From contig RQOL01000660.1 of NCBI GenBank assembly GCA_013076295.1, positions 3,286,001 to 3,350,000 of the forward strand: 64,000 nucleotides of DNA, read 5' to 3'. Shown piece after piece: positions 23,888 through 35,726 of the stretch. This stretch comes from Sanderia malayensis. Lineage: Eukaryota; Cnidaria; Scyphozoa; Semaeostomeae; Pelagiidae. The translations under genes and the position numbers were made by a program. Numbering within the stretch: position 1 is the first letter of the stretch; every line of letters starts with the position of its first letter. Under the pieces are notes generated by a model. The model worked only from the letters and a program-made list of their open reading frames with translations, was not told where the DNA came from and searched no databases.

Positions 23888-26800
23888 ATGTCCTATCAAC
23901 GGTTGGAGGAGGTAGCGACGAGCAGTAGTGAGGATGATGAAGATTTAGACTCTCAACCAGAAGAAAAACGCCCACTATCTTTTGAAGGTACTCTTTCGAA
24001 ATGGACTAACTATTTACATGGCTGGCAGGATCGATATTTCATTCTTATCGGTGGGAACTTGTCATATTATAAATCAGAATTCGATACCGCGTATGGTTGC
24101 CGGGGTTCTGTTAGTCTCGGAAAATGTAGCCTTAAAGTGAGTAGTATACCTATTATTATTCAGTATTAACAAACCGCCATTGTTATATGTTTCAGGAGGC
24201 CTGGTTGGTTTTACTGGAATTTAGGATGTTAATAACGGTATGGGGAAGTAGATGTTCAAGAATAACATAGGCCCATGCTAAATTTTTACTTTTCGTTATA
24301 ATCATTATCATAATCATCAAAAGCATCCTCAAATAAATCCTCAAAAATCAATTTTTAGGTGTGGCTTATTTGAAAGGGAGGTTGGGTATTATAATCCAAG
24401 ATTTACGGTCATATATTTATTGATATATATCATACAATTCCAAAAATGCATTTCATTTTCATTTTAGATTCATGAATATGATGAATGTAGATTTGACGTT
24501 CATGTAAATGATAATATATATTATCTGAGAGCAAATGATGGTGACGAACGACAGAAATGGCTTTCTATGCTGGACGCTGCCAAGGTATAATGTTCACATA
24601 TAAATATATTTGTTGTGGAGCTGTAATTTCCCCAATAAATTGACACTGATGCATTCTCTGGCCTTCTAAAAGAAATGTCCATAAAACAAATTTTTTATCA
24701 AAATTTTTGTGCTTCAGCCCTTTAGCCCCCCCCATCCTAAATATTGTTGTCCTGCACTAGACCTCAACAAGTCTAGCTCCAAGCATCCAAGGAGGTAGAT
24801 ACTAATTCTGCTTGTTCACAGAGTCAAAGTGATGTGGCTTTTTTCAATGAGATTTTGAATGCAATAGTCTTTTCTATTGTTCTTTATTGTTTGAATTATA
24901 TTGTTCTATTGTTTTCTTGCTGATGTGATACTGTAAAATAATGTGTTCATCTTAGCATTGTAAAACAGTGTTGGTGAATATTCATTTGAGTCTTGGTTTT
25001 TTCTACAGCAAGTTGAATCTGGTTATGGATCTGAAACACATTTGCCCAAAGTTGGCTCAGTATTGTCATTAACATCTCTGCCAAGTATTCAGTCTGTATC
25101 ATCTTTCAAGGTAATTGCATCTTTATTGGAATGTTAACACAATGAAGATAGTTAGAGCTCAACTATGCTTTTATTTGATCTCTTTATGTTTTTGTGCTCT
25201 TAAACTATTCTTTTGAGTAACACCACCAGTTTTGGTTTTACAGAAAGGAGATGTATTAAATGAGAAGTTGCTTGAGATGGAAACTTTCCGTGATATTCTC
25301 TGTCGTCAAATTGAAACACTTCAAAGTTACTTTGATAGTTGTGCTGAGAAGAGTGACAGAGTTAGTCAAGAAGGACTGAAACTTGACGAAGATGACTTTG
25401 ACACTGGTATGATATTACTACCTAACCCTAACCTCTAGCTAGCCAGAAGTAGTGCTTAAATGCAATGCTTTTAAAATAAACAATGTTTGAATAAAGCTTT
25501 ATGATATAGTATGCTAAATGTCTGGCCCAGACTTGTCATGAACAGGCAGATTGGGCCAGTTCCCAAATGGGGGCTCCCAAAGGCTATGAATTTGTCATAA
25601 TAACCTTATGATGAAGTTATCAGGAGCCTTGCTTTTTCATTTATCTCGCATCCACGAAGGGCAATTTTCAACACCTCATAGTCTATTTGCTTTCAGTTTA
25701 ACAAACTGCCACTATGAAGATATTTTTAGTTTCCTTCAATGCTCATTATATCTAGGATTGCACTGAAATTGCATCGTATTCCTTTTCTAGACAATTCTAT
25801 GTGTGTTTCTCTTCTAGATGATTTATCAGCTACACCAACTCCTCACGAGGGTGGTGATTTAATTCGATCTCATCACATGCTATCAAGAGGACATTCTGTT
25901 GATTTCCGTGGTGAAGCAATCACATTCAAAGCAACTACAGATGGCGTTTTACAAGTTCTATCACACTGTATTGATCTCATGAATAAGAGAGAAGACCAGT
26001 GGAAACGAAGGCTTGAAAAAGTATTTTGAAATTTAAATAACAAATTTCACTTTGCTACCATCTTTGCATTTTGGAGTTTTTTCCTGCTCTGTACACTTCT
26101 ATATATGTTTGTCTTGCAACTCTATGCAGCTATCTACTGCTTTGAACAGCTTATTATTGCTCTATACTCCTCCTTTGTACTAATGTATGAACTCCGTATT
26201 GCTCTATGCAGCTCTGTACTGCTATATAGAATCGTGTACTGCTACGTGCCACCCTGTACTGCTTCATTTTGCCTCTGTGCCATTAAGCTTATCGTTCACG
26301 TTTCAAATTGTTTTAAGGAGCGAGAGAAGAGAAAGAAGCTTCATGAGCAATACAGAGAATTTTTAGACAGAACGAAAATAAATGCGTTTATGGGTGGACC
26401 TGATTATGAGGTTTTTTTTACATTTTTTATTCATACAGTGATCGATTGTAAATCATGTATTTTTCAATTTACTCATTTTAATTTCAATTCTCATTCAATC
26501 ATTATGTAGGAAGGACCTTTTAGTAAACTGAATGACGATGAATTTTATGATGCGGTGGAAACGGCACTTGACAGGGAAGATGAGGAAACTGAATTAGTAT
26601 GTTATTCTTTTTCAGTATTTTTTTACCCACGCTCACACCCCTTTTGGTTGGCTTGGCTTTCATTTCAAATTGATGTCGAATAAAATTTGTGCAAATGAAT
26701 TATCTTTGTGACTGGTCTCACTTTCAGACAAGAAGTACGAAAGAAAGAATCCCTCCACCTCCGGATGAAGTAGATTCTGCTCCAGCAGTCAAACATCGTT

Positions 26801-28602
26801 TATCAGATGAAGTAATTAAATTAAAAATAATTGCTTCTATATCTTGCATATCTTATTTCGTTTGATTTATGTTATTCAGATATTTCTGACTTTGCTTTTT
26901 ACTGTTATCAATGTATTTTTGTTTACAGGTTGAACTAAAAGTGAAGGAAAGTCTTGTTTTAATAAAAGAGAAAGTCGAACATGTTAATACTGGTTGGGAA
27001 ATGGTTTATGAAGATGGGGAAATGAAGGTTCGTATGTGTTTTGTTTTAATTCCTGTCCATATTATTACGATAACTCACACACACGCTATTATTTGCAATT
27101 CACACATTTCAAGTATTTTATTTACCTATGTTCGTAAAATTTGTATCCTTAAAGGTTTATAGAAAAGAATTTGAAATCAATGGAATTCCATGCGATCCGC
27201 TGAAAGCTTCGCATGTTGTGAAGGTAACTATTATCATTCTCATTGAATTGCATGTAATACAACTACATACATTGGTCCTGTTGAAGTGCATTGCTAATCA
27301 TATCCTGAAGCATTTAATGTATTCATTTTATATTTGCAGGGCGTAACTGGTAGAGAAATGTGTCATTATTTCTTTGATAAAAATGTTCGCATGGAGTGGG
27401 ATAGTAAGTTGATTAACTTTTTATCTTAAACTTTCCTCAATGCTTTTTCTTCAAACCTTTTATCTGTTTCCCTTAATCTGACCATTCATCAATCTGCTTT
27501 TTGCTCTTATATTGACACTTATTAAACCCTCATGCCCCCAATGTAAACCCTTCATAGTGCACTTTGAACTCACGTGTCATTTGATAGATTCAATGAGGGC
27601 TCCGCTCCGTTTAACTTAATCACTACCAGCATAAATATGATTGCAGTTTGTTAACATTTATCCTATTTTAATTTATTATTCTATTTATATGATCCTATTT
27701 ACTTCAGGCACCGTTGAGAAGACGAAAGTGATTGAGAAATTGTCAGAGAACACGTTGATATTCCACCAAGTTCACAAACGAGTTTGGCCTTCTTCTCAAA
27801 GAGATACTTGTTTTGTATCGAATTTAAGAAAGCTCACTTACGAAGATGAAGGCGAAAGACTTAAGAACGAAGTAGCAAATGCCTGGCTTGTTTCAAATTG
27901 GGCCACAGATCATGAAGATGCGCCTGTAAATAACATTCTTCTAATCTTATTTATATTTTTCTGCTGCAATTGGTTCTTTTCTATATGGTACTTGATTTGT
28001 ATTCATAAGCTACACCATTTTCTTTTGTTATTTTTTATCCATTACTCGACTTATATATTTATATTTATCATATTTTTAGGACAATAAATATGTGCGTGCG
28101 ATGGCAACAGTGACAATGTTTTGTCAAACAATTGTTGATCCTGGATGTGACATCAAAAATCTTTCAAGAGACAACGTATATTGCAAACTAACATATGCAG
28201 CACAAGGTATGTTCACTTATTTATATCTTCACGTTCACTTTGATTCTTAAGGTCCAAGGTCGTGTTTACAGAAGCCCTTGGTTGGCCTATTGGCTTTAGA
28301 CCCCCTGAGCTTTCGACTTTTGAGCGTTTAATTTGATTTTATTATGTTATGCTTTGGACAACAGTCCTTAACTCTTGCGCCGAAGCGTTGTAAACAGAGG
28401 CTCCCGGCCTTTAATTTATGTGGTCTAGCTTCAAATCCTGAGAAAGAGGCTAATTATTAGTATGATTTTTCTAGTCAATCCTGGAGGATGGGCACCAGCC
28501 TCGGCTGTACGCGCTGTTTCAAAACGAGAATATCCAAAGTTTCTACGAAATTTTAGCGGATTTTTGCAAGAAATAACACGCGACAAACCCATTTTACTGT
28601 AA
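23888..28602 (+). CDS. CERT1: Ceramide transfer protein (CERT)
   Basis: Fourteen exons join without a frame break into 600 residues: 23888-24136, 24468-24584, 25009-25110, 25244-25406, 25818-26020, 26318-26410, 26510-26596, 26728-26811, 26929-27027, 27155-27223, 27340-27403, 27708-27925, 28080-28206, 28475-28602. CERT moves ceramide from ER to trans-Golgi for sphingomyelin synthesis. An N-terminal PH domain (about 30-120, [17 protein letters not shown]) binds Golgi PI4P. A Ser-rich segment follows (about 133-155), the equivalent of the phosphorylated serine-repeat motif. A coiled-coil region contains [16 protein letters not shown]. The FFAT motif EFYDAVE (320-326) sits after an acidic stretch and binds ER VAP proteins. 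A START domain (about 366-600) ends [10 protein letters not shown]...REYPKFL, as in vertebrates. The optional 26-residue Ser-rich exon of the human long isoform is absent, so this is the short form. Confidence 0.97.
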
Positions 28603-30302
28603 ATGGATCAATGCGCCACTAAAACTCGTGATTATAATGATAATTATTATTATTACTTTACTAATTTAATAAATTTTTCAGGCTCATTCCAGTGAGTATT
28701 AATATGATGACGATTTTGTAAAGTTATATCGGAGTTACTCATTAAAATGATAGATTGAGAAATATTTTTATTATTATTTAAAGATTATTTCAGTTTTCTT
28801 AGTCGTTCGTGTTATTAGTCTTAAAAGTGAAATGACTTTTCCAACCAAAAGTTAATCTTCCCTGTGAGAAGCAATCTTCAATTTTGTTAAGGATATGCGA
28901 AGGAGCCAAGTTGGCCCGTGCTAAAAATAAAACACAGTTCAGCTAAATGCAAATACGTGCATAAAATGGAATATAGTTAACTTTATATTGTTTGCTGGTG
29001 TTTGATTCCAGCTCTTAGCATTCAGATTTTTATCATTTAATCTTATAGTTCCCAAGGTACTATCAGCCAAAAATTAATATGTTACAATGGAATTTTATAA
29101 ATATATGTGATGTTTATATTATATGCTGTTCAAAGCTGTAATGCATGTATTTATTTGTATTGAGAGAGTTGCCATTATTTGTTGGCACAAATAACACAAA
29201 AGTCAGTGGCTCTGGAACTTAGTTTTTTTGCGGACCAGTAGGTAACATTTGGCCTTGAAAATGCAATTTGAGAGATTGATGGAATGAGAGGTCCATCAGA
29301 AGAAAGAGGCTGACCTTTCTAATTCGAGTTTTATCATCCGTTTAAAACTATTCCTAATCTTCTTTCACAAATATTTTGAAAGATGGAAACTGTAAAGCTC
29401 CTCCGCAGTTCCCCCGCAGTCTTCATACGAAGTAGACTTGAAGCAACTCTATCACCACTACCTGCTTGCAGACTTTCAACTGATCTGCACGCAGGCTAGC
29501 TTCAATCGGCCATTACAAAAGTTTGTCAATGATTAAAAGTTCAAATGGCCAACTTTTATGAATGCAATGATAAAGTGCCATTTGACAGTGCTACATTTAA
29601 AATGGGACTTCCAGCCTTGAAACTAGTGTAACCTAACCTAATCTCATGAAAGAGGGAAATTCGTTCAAGAAGAATTATCAAGGGCCTACTTGTTCCCTTT
29701 GTCTTTTGTATCAGATTAAAGATTTTCAAGACGAGGAGGGGGTTCAGTTGTACATTGTTATGATTACAATCATTGATTACAATGATGTCTAATGATTATT
29801 GTGATTACGATGATTGCAGTTCGTAAAAACGACAGAAATTCGTGTTACATGAAGTTTTTATTTAACTCTTTTGAGAATGAATTTGTTACTGACAATATTC
29901 TATAAATCATCTCAATATTATTATTAATAAAAGTGCCTAAACCATAACATCCAAATAATAACTGAATTGGCTATAATCTAACTTGATATAATTTTTCTAT
30001 TTCCCCTGCTCTAAGTTATTATTTACATGATGTCGATATGAATTTATCAAATGAGGAAATTTTAAACTGTACAGAAAGCGAAACTATATTTTATTAAGCG
30101 ACTTGATTCAGTCAGCTTTTCGATAAATTTTTGTAAAATGAAGAAATGAAATAGGGAGAAATTGAGGTGGAGAAGATGATGAAAATATACAAAGAATGAA
30201 AGGATATATGCTATGCTATGCAAGAGTGGGGGCAGATGTATAAACAATGAACAAAAAATGAAAACTGAAATGAAATGAAAAAAAGAAAAGAAATGACATG
30301 AT
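28603..30302. other. Intergenic region between CERT1 and GPCR 3' ends
   Basis: The two genes converge here. An AATAAA lies at about 28667, shortly after the CERT1 stop. A simple repeat of GATTACAATGATT-like units runs at about 29757-29820. Nothing coding is supported. Confidence 0.55.
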
Positions 30303-31307
30303 TTAACTGCTACTATTTCCAAGGAAATGTGAAATTCCTCGTTGATGCATAAATGTTCTTCGAATTGCTTTCTTGAAGTCCCGTGAGATATATGTGTAAA
30401 TGATAGGATTGATAATGCTATTCACATATGTTAGTGTACCTAATAGTTTCACAACAAACACCGAACGATACAAGCCGTTATTAACAGTGTCAATAAAAGC
30501 AACAACCAGGAATGGAACCCAACATACAAGCAAGCATCCAAGCACGATCCCAAGAGTCTTTGCGGCCTTGAGGTTCCTCTCTTTGCGAGGTGCTGTTCTC
30601 CGCTGACCAGTTGTAACCGTGTCATCGCAGGCGCTGTTTTCAATCTCATGCTTCACGCTTTCGATCTGCCTTGCGTGTCGTCTGGCCACTCGTAGTAACT
30701 TTGTGTAAATGAAAACATTTGAGACAATGGTCAGTGCTGCAATTGAGAACGTGACAAGCAAATACTCTTGCCGAAACACGCTTGTATAAACGCAGTAGGC
30801 CACAAATGATGCGTTTATGTCAGTGTCTGCTTTCCACCCAATGAAGCTTGGTAACGAAAACACCACACTGACCAGCCATAGGAGAATGACAGCTATACAC
30901 GTTGTTCTTGGTGACATTATTTGATGGTATTGAAATGGTTTCGTAACTGCCTTGTATCTATCGTAACTGATCAGGCCAAGGGTAAATATCGAAAGAATCG
31001 AAGAGAAGACTGTCAGTCCGAATGTTATTTGACATGACGTCATACCTTGTGATACTGTGGCTTTGTCTGCCAGCACCAGTTGGACAATCCACAGTGGTAC
31101 ACTGACAGCCAGTACTATGATGTCTGCCACTGCAAGGTTTACGACGAACAGATGCGCGGGTACTTCGCGTAACGAGCGGTATCGTATCACGGAAATAATC
31201 ACGACAGCATTGGTTATGAAACCGACCAATGAAATGATAGGAAGCATGATATTGAATGCCATGAGTTCAGCATTTGTTAGTAATGGTATCACTGTTGAAT
31301 TTGCCAT
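30303..31307 (-). CDS. Class A (rhodopsin-family) G-protein-coupled receptor, orphan
   Basis: An intronless 334-residue receptor. The start is the ATG at 31305-31307 (MANSTV, with an N-glycosylation site at Asn3); an upstream frame extension starts only at TTG. Seven hydrophobic segments are visible. Class A landmarks are Asn33 in TM1, LAVAD with Asp62 in TM2, Cys92 before TM3 paired with Cys172 in loop 2, DRY at 116-118, CWVP (262-265) in TM6, and NPIIY (300-304) in TM7 followed by a helix-8-like RDFKKAIRRTF. The position equivalent to the amine-binding Asp in TM3 is Thr99, and the TM7 retinal-lysine position is Tyr294, so it is neither a canonical aminergic receptor nor an opsin. The ligand is unknown. 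Intronless orphan receptors of this sort are common in invertebrates. It is read convergently toward CERT1. Confidence 0.93.
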   Translation of the reverse strand: MANSTVIPLLTNAELMAFNIMLPIISLVGFITNAVVIISVIRYRSLREVPAHLFVVNLAVADIIVLAVSVPLWIVQLVLADKATVSQGMTSCQITFGLTVFSSILSIFTLGLISYDRYKAVTKPFQYHQIMSPRTTCIAVILLWLVSVVFSLPSFIGWKADTDINASFVAYCVYTSVFRQEYLLVTFSIAALTIVSNVFIYTKLLRVARRHARQIESVKHEIENSACDDTVTTGQRRTAPRKERNLKAAKTLGIVLGCLLVCWVPFLVVAFIDTVNNGLYRSVFVVKLLGTLTYVNSIINPIIYTYISRDFKKAIRRTFMHQRGISHFLGNSSS

Positions 31308-33118
31308 TTTATTTTCCTGCAATCTCCAGTCTCCTCTTTATTTGAACGTTGCTTCTCTGTAAATACGAATAATGAAACATTTAGCGAATAATTTAGAGAA
31401 ATATTTAGCAATTTTTACGGTAAAAAACCGTAAAAAATCTAAATTAAATAAGCCACAGTCAGCTTATTTGATTTCTGGTGCTCCGATGTACGGGGGCTTT
31501 TTGGAGAACGAGCATAATAGAATTCTCAAGCAAAGTTGCTCGTGTAAAAAGGTGCAAAATAACTTTTATGAGCCTTCGTAAATGGAGAGTGAATAGAAAG
31601 GAGGCTAAGTTTAAAATCATGTTTTGTAAAGGCGCTTAATAGAGCTTTTGCGGCAAATAAAACGAATTCTCGACATGTAACAAACTAAACATTTGCCCTT
31701 TCTTCAACTGCTTCGTATTAATTATACAAGCGAATCTGAAATGGATCAGTCTCGATATGTTCATGTAAATACGCCAATTAATTAAACATTAATGTATTAA
31801 CATTGATGCCAGCAATTATTTCTGTATGGCTCGCTCGCTAATCAAGCAATGGCAAGTTGATAACCAAAAGAAGCGAAGAATATTATGGATTAAATAAACA
31901 ATTTAAATGGTAAGCAAACTAAAGGGTCTTCGCTAATGAAAAGAAATTTTTCGCAGGTCAATGAGCTTCGAAATGCTGGAGTTAAAAACCCCTTGAGACT
32001 TATTCGTAATGAAGGAGCCTTAGTTTCAATAGATTCAATCTGAAATCGATTTTTTGAAAAAAATGTAAAAGGTGCATGCACTTGTTAAAATCCCAAGGAG
32101 ATAAAATTCTAAAGCAATGTGCCAGCCATATGTAAATTTGCCTCTTACTTTCGCACACTGAAAGTAGTAGAGGCTTTGTAAGTTATGCAAGCCAAAGTGT
32201 ACTTATCTAATTTGAGCTGAGGATGAATGGAACATGAAGGCATGCAACAAGGAAAGGTGGGACGTGAAGATAAGAATGGCCGAAATATTTTTCAGCAATG
32301 AATCAACTTGTAAAGACCCAATGAAGATATAGAAAAAATAGGTAATACTTGCATATAGTCATTAGTATACCGCTTTTAGGCCTTTATGTCTCTTTTGTAT
32401 AAAAATCAGCGAATAAGTTGAAGTGTGAAGGTGGAATTCCATTGGTTAGTTGTCTGTCCTAAATTTTAGTCAGTCTATGGTTTTAGACATTCGCAATGGA
32501 GCTGTGTGGCTCAACGAAGCATGAATTTCAATATTATTTCTTAAAAATTCATATTGAAATAGTCGTTGGCCACAAATTTGAAAGGGACAAAGGATATATA
32601 TGTGGGCCTATTCAAAACACGGATTTGTGTAAAAAAGAGAAGATAGTTGAGATAAGAAGACAACGAAGCATTGATCAGATTAAAACTATATGAAACTGTT
32701 AAAAGGAGAATGATTTCATAGTCGCGATGACCCATATTTCTCTTATTTGCCAGAAGCTTTATCAAGACCGCCCACACTCAGAATGCCAAACACCCTGGAG
32801 CGCTTGCTTTTACTGTTCATAATCAATTGAAAGTCAAATCTCGTAAGGGGGAGTCTTGTTTTGAAATTTGCATGCACAATTGCAGTTGAGTTTACACCTC
32901 TTTCTTCAGTTGCGATTACAATATGTGGCCGTGTTTCTAACAATTGGTTCACGTTTGATTTGCTTTGCAACACGGGATGCCTAAGATGTAGCCATATTCA
33001 GTAGTTAGCATTTGAGAATTGAAATTCATGCAGACTAATTTATTCGAGTCACTTCTAAATGCAGTTATTGCCATGTGAGTGAATCTTAAAGCAACAGAAG
33101 AACGTGGTTGATTTTGCC

Positions 33119-33229
33119 TAGACTCATTACATCGCGTCCCTGTGTTTCGTTCGACTCTCGCTCACCTACAGGAATGTTGGTGGAGCGAAGGAATGAGCAA
33201 AAACACAGGGACGCAATTTAATGAGTCTA
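33119..33229. mobile_element. 111-bp MITE with 9-bp target duplication, copy B
   Basis: Same length and termini as the element at 14657-14767. It begins TAGACTCATTACATCGCGTC and ends with the near complement GCAATTTAATGAGTCTA; the conserved subterminal string GCGTCCCTGTG is present at both ends. It is flanked by GATTTTGCC on each side (33110-33118 and 33230-33238), a perfect 9-bp target duplication different from that of copy A. This shows independent insertion. The interior differs considerably from copy A. Confidence 0.88.
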
Positions 33230-33710
33230 GATTTTGCCTGCGTTAGTCTGTGAGGCTTGCAAAATTAAACATGCATGGAAAATCGAAAAGATCATTAAGC
33301 AAAGCATCCAGACAGACAGATATTAATTAATTAAAACGTACTAGAAATGTAATCCCTGAATATTGTCAAGATTAGATGGTTTAGATTGAGAAGTCATACT
33401 TCTTATTTCTTGGTCATTATTAATTTACAATTGCTAAAATGGCGTGTGGTATCTAGTTTCCTTTTAATTTCAACAAGCCCTTCTCTTAAATGCTTTTCCT
33501 GACGTCGGATTTGAGTGTGGGAAGTTGAAATTCAGTGAACAGATACTTTTTAATCGATGTTTTCGTTTCTTGAAAAAGAATGTCTTGCTACCTCATCCAC
33601 TAATTTTCTGTTATCTGTTTATAAAAAAAATGACCGATGAATATAAATGGCTTTGGCAACTTTGACCTTTTGTAGCCTCGTTTGCGAGTGCAGTCTCTTG
33701 ATCAGATCTT

Positions 33711-34062
33711 GACCCAGATTTAAATGCGGATGGCTATTTAAACTTTCTATCATACATGAAGTAGGTACTGAAAAAATCAAATTTCGAAACAGACTGAAAC
33801 GTGACTCACAAGGAGTCAAATTATACTAAATGGGTCCCACTGATAACGTTGAGACCATTCCCAGCTCTCCAGGAGTAATGATTCATGGACCCAGATTTCC
33901 TGCGGATAACTATTTAAACTTTCTATCATACATGAAGTAGGCACTGAAAAAATCAAATTTTGGAATAGACTCAAAAATGACTCACAAGGAGTCGAATTAT
34001 ACTAAACAAACCCTACTGATCACGATGAGACAATTCCCAGGTCTGTAGGAGTAATGGTTCGT
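33711..34062. repeat. 177-bp tandem duplication, two copies
   Basis: Copy 1 (33711-33887) and copy 2 (33888 to about 34062) both start GACCCAGATTT and share long identical stretches, including TTTAAACTTTCTATCATACA and the string CTCACAAGGAGTC. Divergence is modest and spread along the unit, indicating an old direct duplication. No conserved open frame spans both copies, so it is not a coding repeat. Confidence 0.88.
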
Positions 34063-35539
34063 AGATTACGAAAGACAATTCTTTATTATGACAATCACTG
34101 AACAGATAAACACAAACATAGCCACGATTTTTCAAACTATCTGTGAGGTCTTCTATCATGAGATTGCGACTTGTCCATTGTCTTTTTATTTCAACCTCAA
34201 ATTGTAATCGGAAGACACGTCTCTTGCACGAATATACTGAATCCATTTCCTTTCTTTTTCTTTTGTTAACTAGGTGGACATGCATAGATGCATAGATTTC
34301 ACCTTTTCTAAGTGACTCACGAGAAAATATCCACGTGAAATCGAGGCTAGCAATAAGTCTGATACTTGGGACCTGTTTGTATGAACGCCGATAAATCGCC
34401 TGGCCGACACAGAAATTTTTGCTTTAAAATGACATAGGATTAAAATCTGCAAATCTCGGTTTGGTGTTTATATGGAGATGGATATATCGACCAGGTTGGC
34501 TGTGTTTGGAGCTCTTTTCAGTCAAGCCTCGTTTCGGAAATTAGCGGGAAATGATGTATTAAACTAATTCACAAAAACCCACGAGACAAAAGTTTCAAAA
34601 TGTCACGAACAACTCTTTTTTACAGCCTCACAATGCTCTTGTTTTATCTCGACCATTTACTATCAGAAATATAAGCAATACGTCATAATAAATCTAATCG
34701 CAGGGGCCTGAGAAATAAATACAATTGCGCTTCATATCTTCTTCCTCTTGCTCTTGAGTTGCATCACGCATGCGCATTTGAAAATAACTTAGCTCCGTTG
34801 ACAGTTGCATCGGTTGTGATAAGTTTGTATGAGAGAAACTACATTTTAGTTCGGTTGGACGATATTATATCAAATACCGATGTTTCCCCTTTACAAAGCG
34901 ATATACCGAGTGGCCGATATACCGGTTATAATAGCACAATAGCACATATAATAGCAGAACCGGAATTTATATTGAATCATGCAGTAAGGAACAAATCCGC
35001 TAGGCGATAGAGCTCCCCGAATCTATTTCTCGACGTCAATATGAACTGACTCTGAGGTTTTAGATGTTCGAAAATTCGAAAATCAGCTCTGGCATTCAAC
35101 ATGACTTCACAATGTTTTATTCCTATACCCATAAATTTTTATTACAATTTGACAAAAATTATATCTCCTGGCAATAAAGAATGGAAACTTGATTTGATAA
35201 TTATGATATTATTGTCATCCCACATTTTTTCAATTGGCCTTCGATGGAGTGGAACAGCGATCCTCAATAAAAATGGGGTAGTTTTTCTTTTGTTTTGGCC
35301 TCCAATCTGACTGGAACAGCTTTTTTTGACTAATTTTGAATCACTGTTTAAAGAAACGTTCCATTTGAGATCAAATTCGTTTATTCTTTACAAGATTGAA
35401 TAGTTTAGCCAACATCTTTTTGTCTATGTAAGTTATTTTTCTTACGCACATGTTGTTAAATATTAGTATCATGAAATAATGGAGTTGGCTTGGATGCAAA
35501 AAGGGAGGAACTGTATATTTGCAAGAACCAAGCTGGATA

Positions 35540-35726
35540 CAGTGGAATCCCGCTATAACGAACTCTGTAGGGACCGAGAAAATAGTTCGCAATAGCGGGA
35601 GTTCGTTATACAGAAGGGACATTTTTTTATGAAGAACTACTTCCCAGAATCCAAGGGACCGGAGTTTTAGTTCGTAATAGCGGGAAGTTCGTTATAAACG
35701 GGGTTCGTTATAGCGGGATTCCACTG
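35540..35726. mobile_element. TA-flanked MITE, pogo/Tc1-mariner type
   Basis: A 187-bp element. Its terminal inverted repeats are perfect over about 24 bp: the left end begins CAGTGGAATCCCGCTATAAC and the right end is its complement. TA dinucleotides flank both ends (35538-35539 and 35727-35728). Subterminal copies of AGTTCGTTATA and GTTCG(C/T)AATAGCGGGA repeat inside in both orientations. The CAGTxGAATCCC...TAACGAA end is characteristic of pogo/Tigger-related non-autonomous elements. No transposase is encoded. Confidence 0.92.

Noticed and set aside
26105..26317. Open sequence before the CERT1 GAGCGAGAG exon
   Set aside because: Intronic: homology and phase place the acceptor at 26316-26317.
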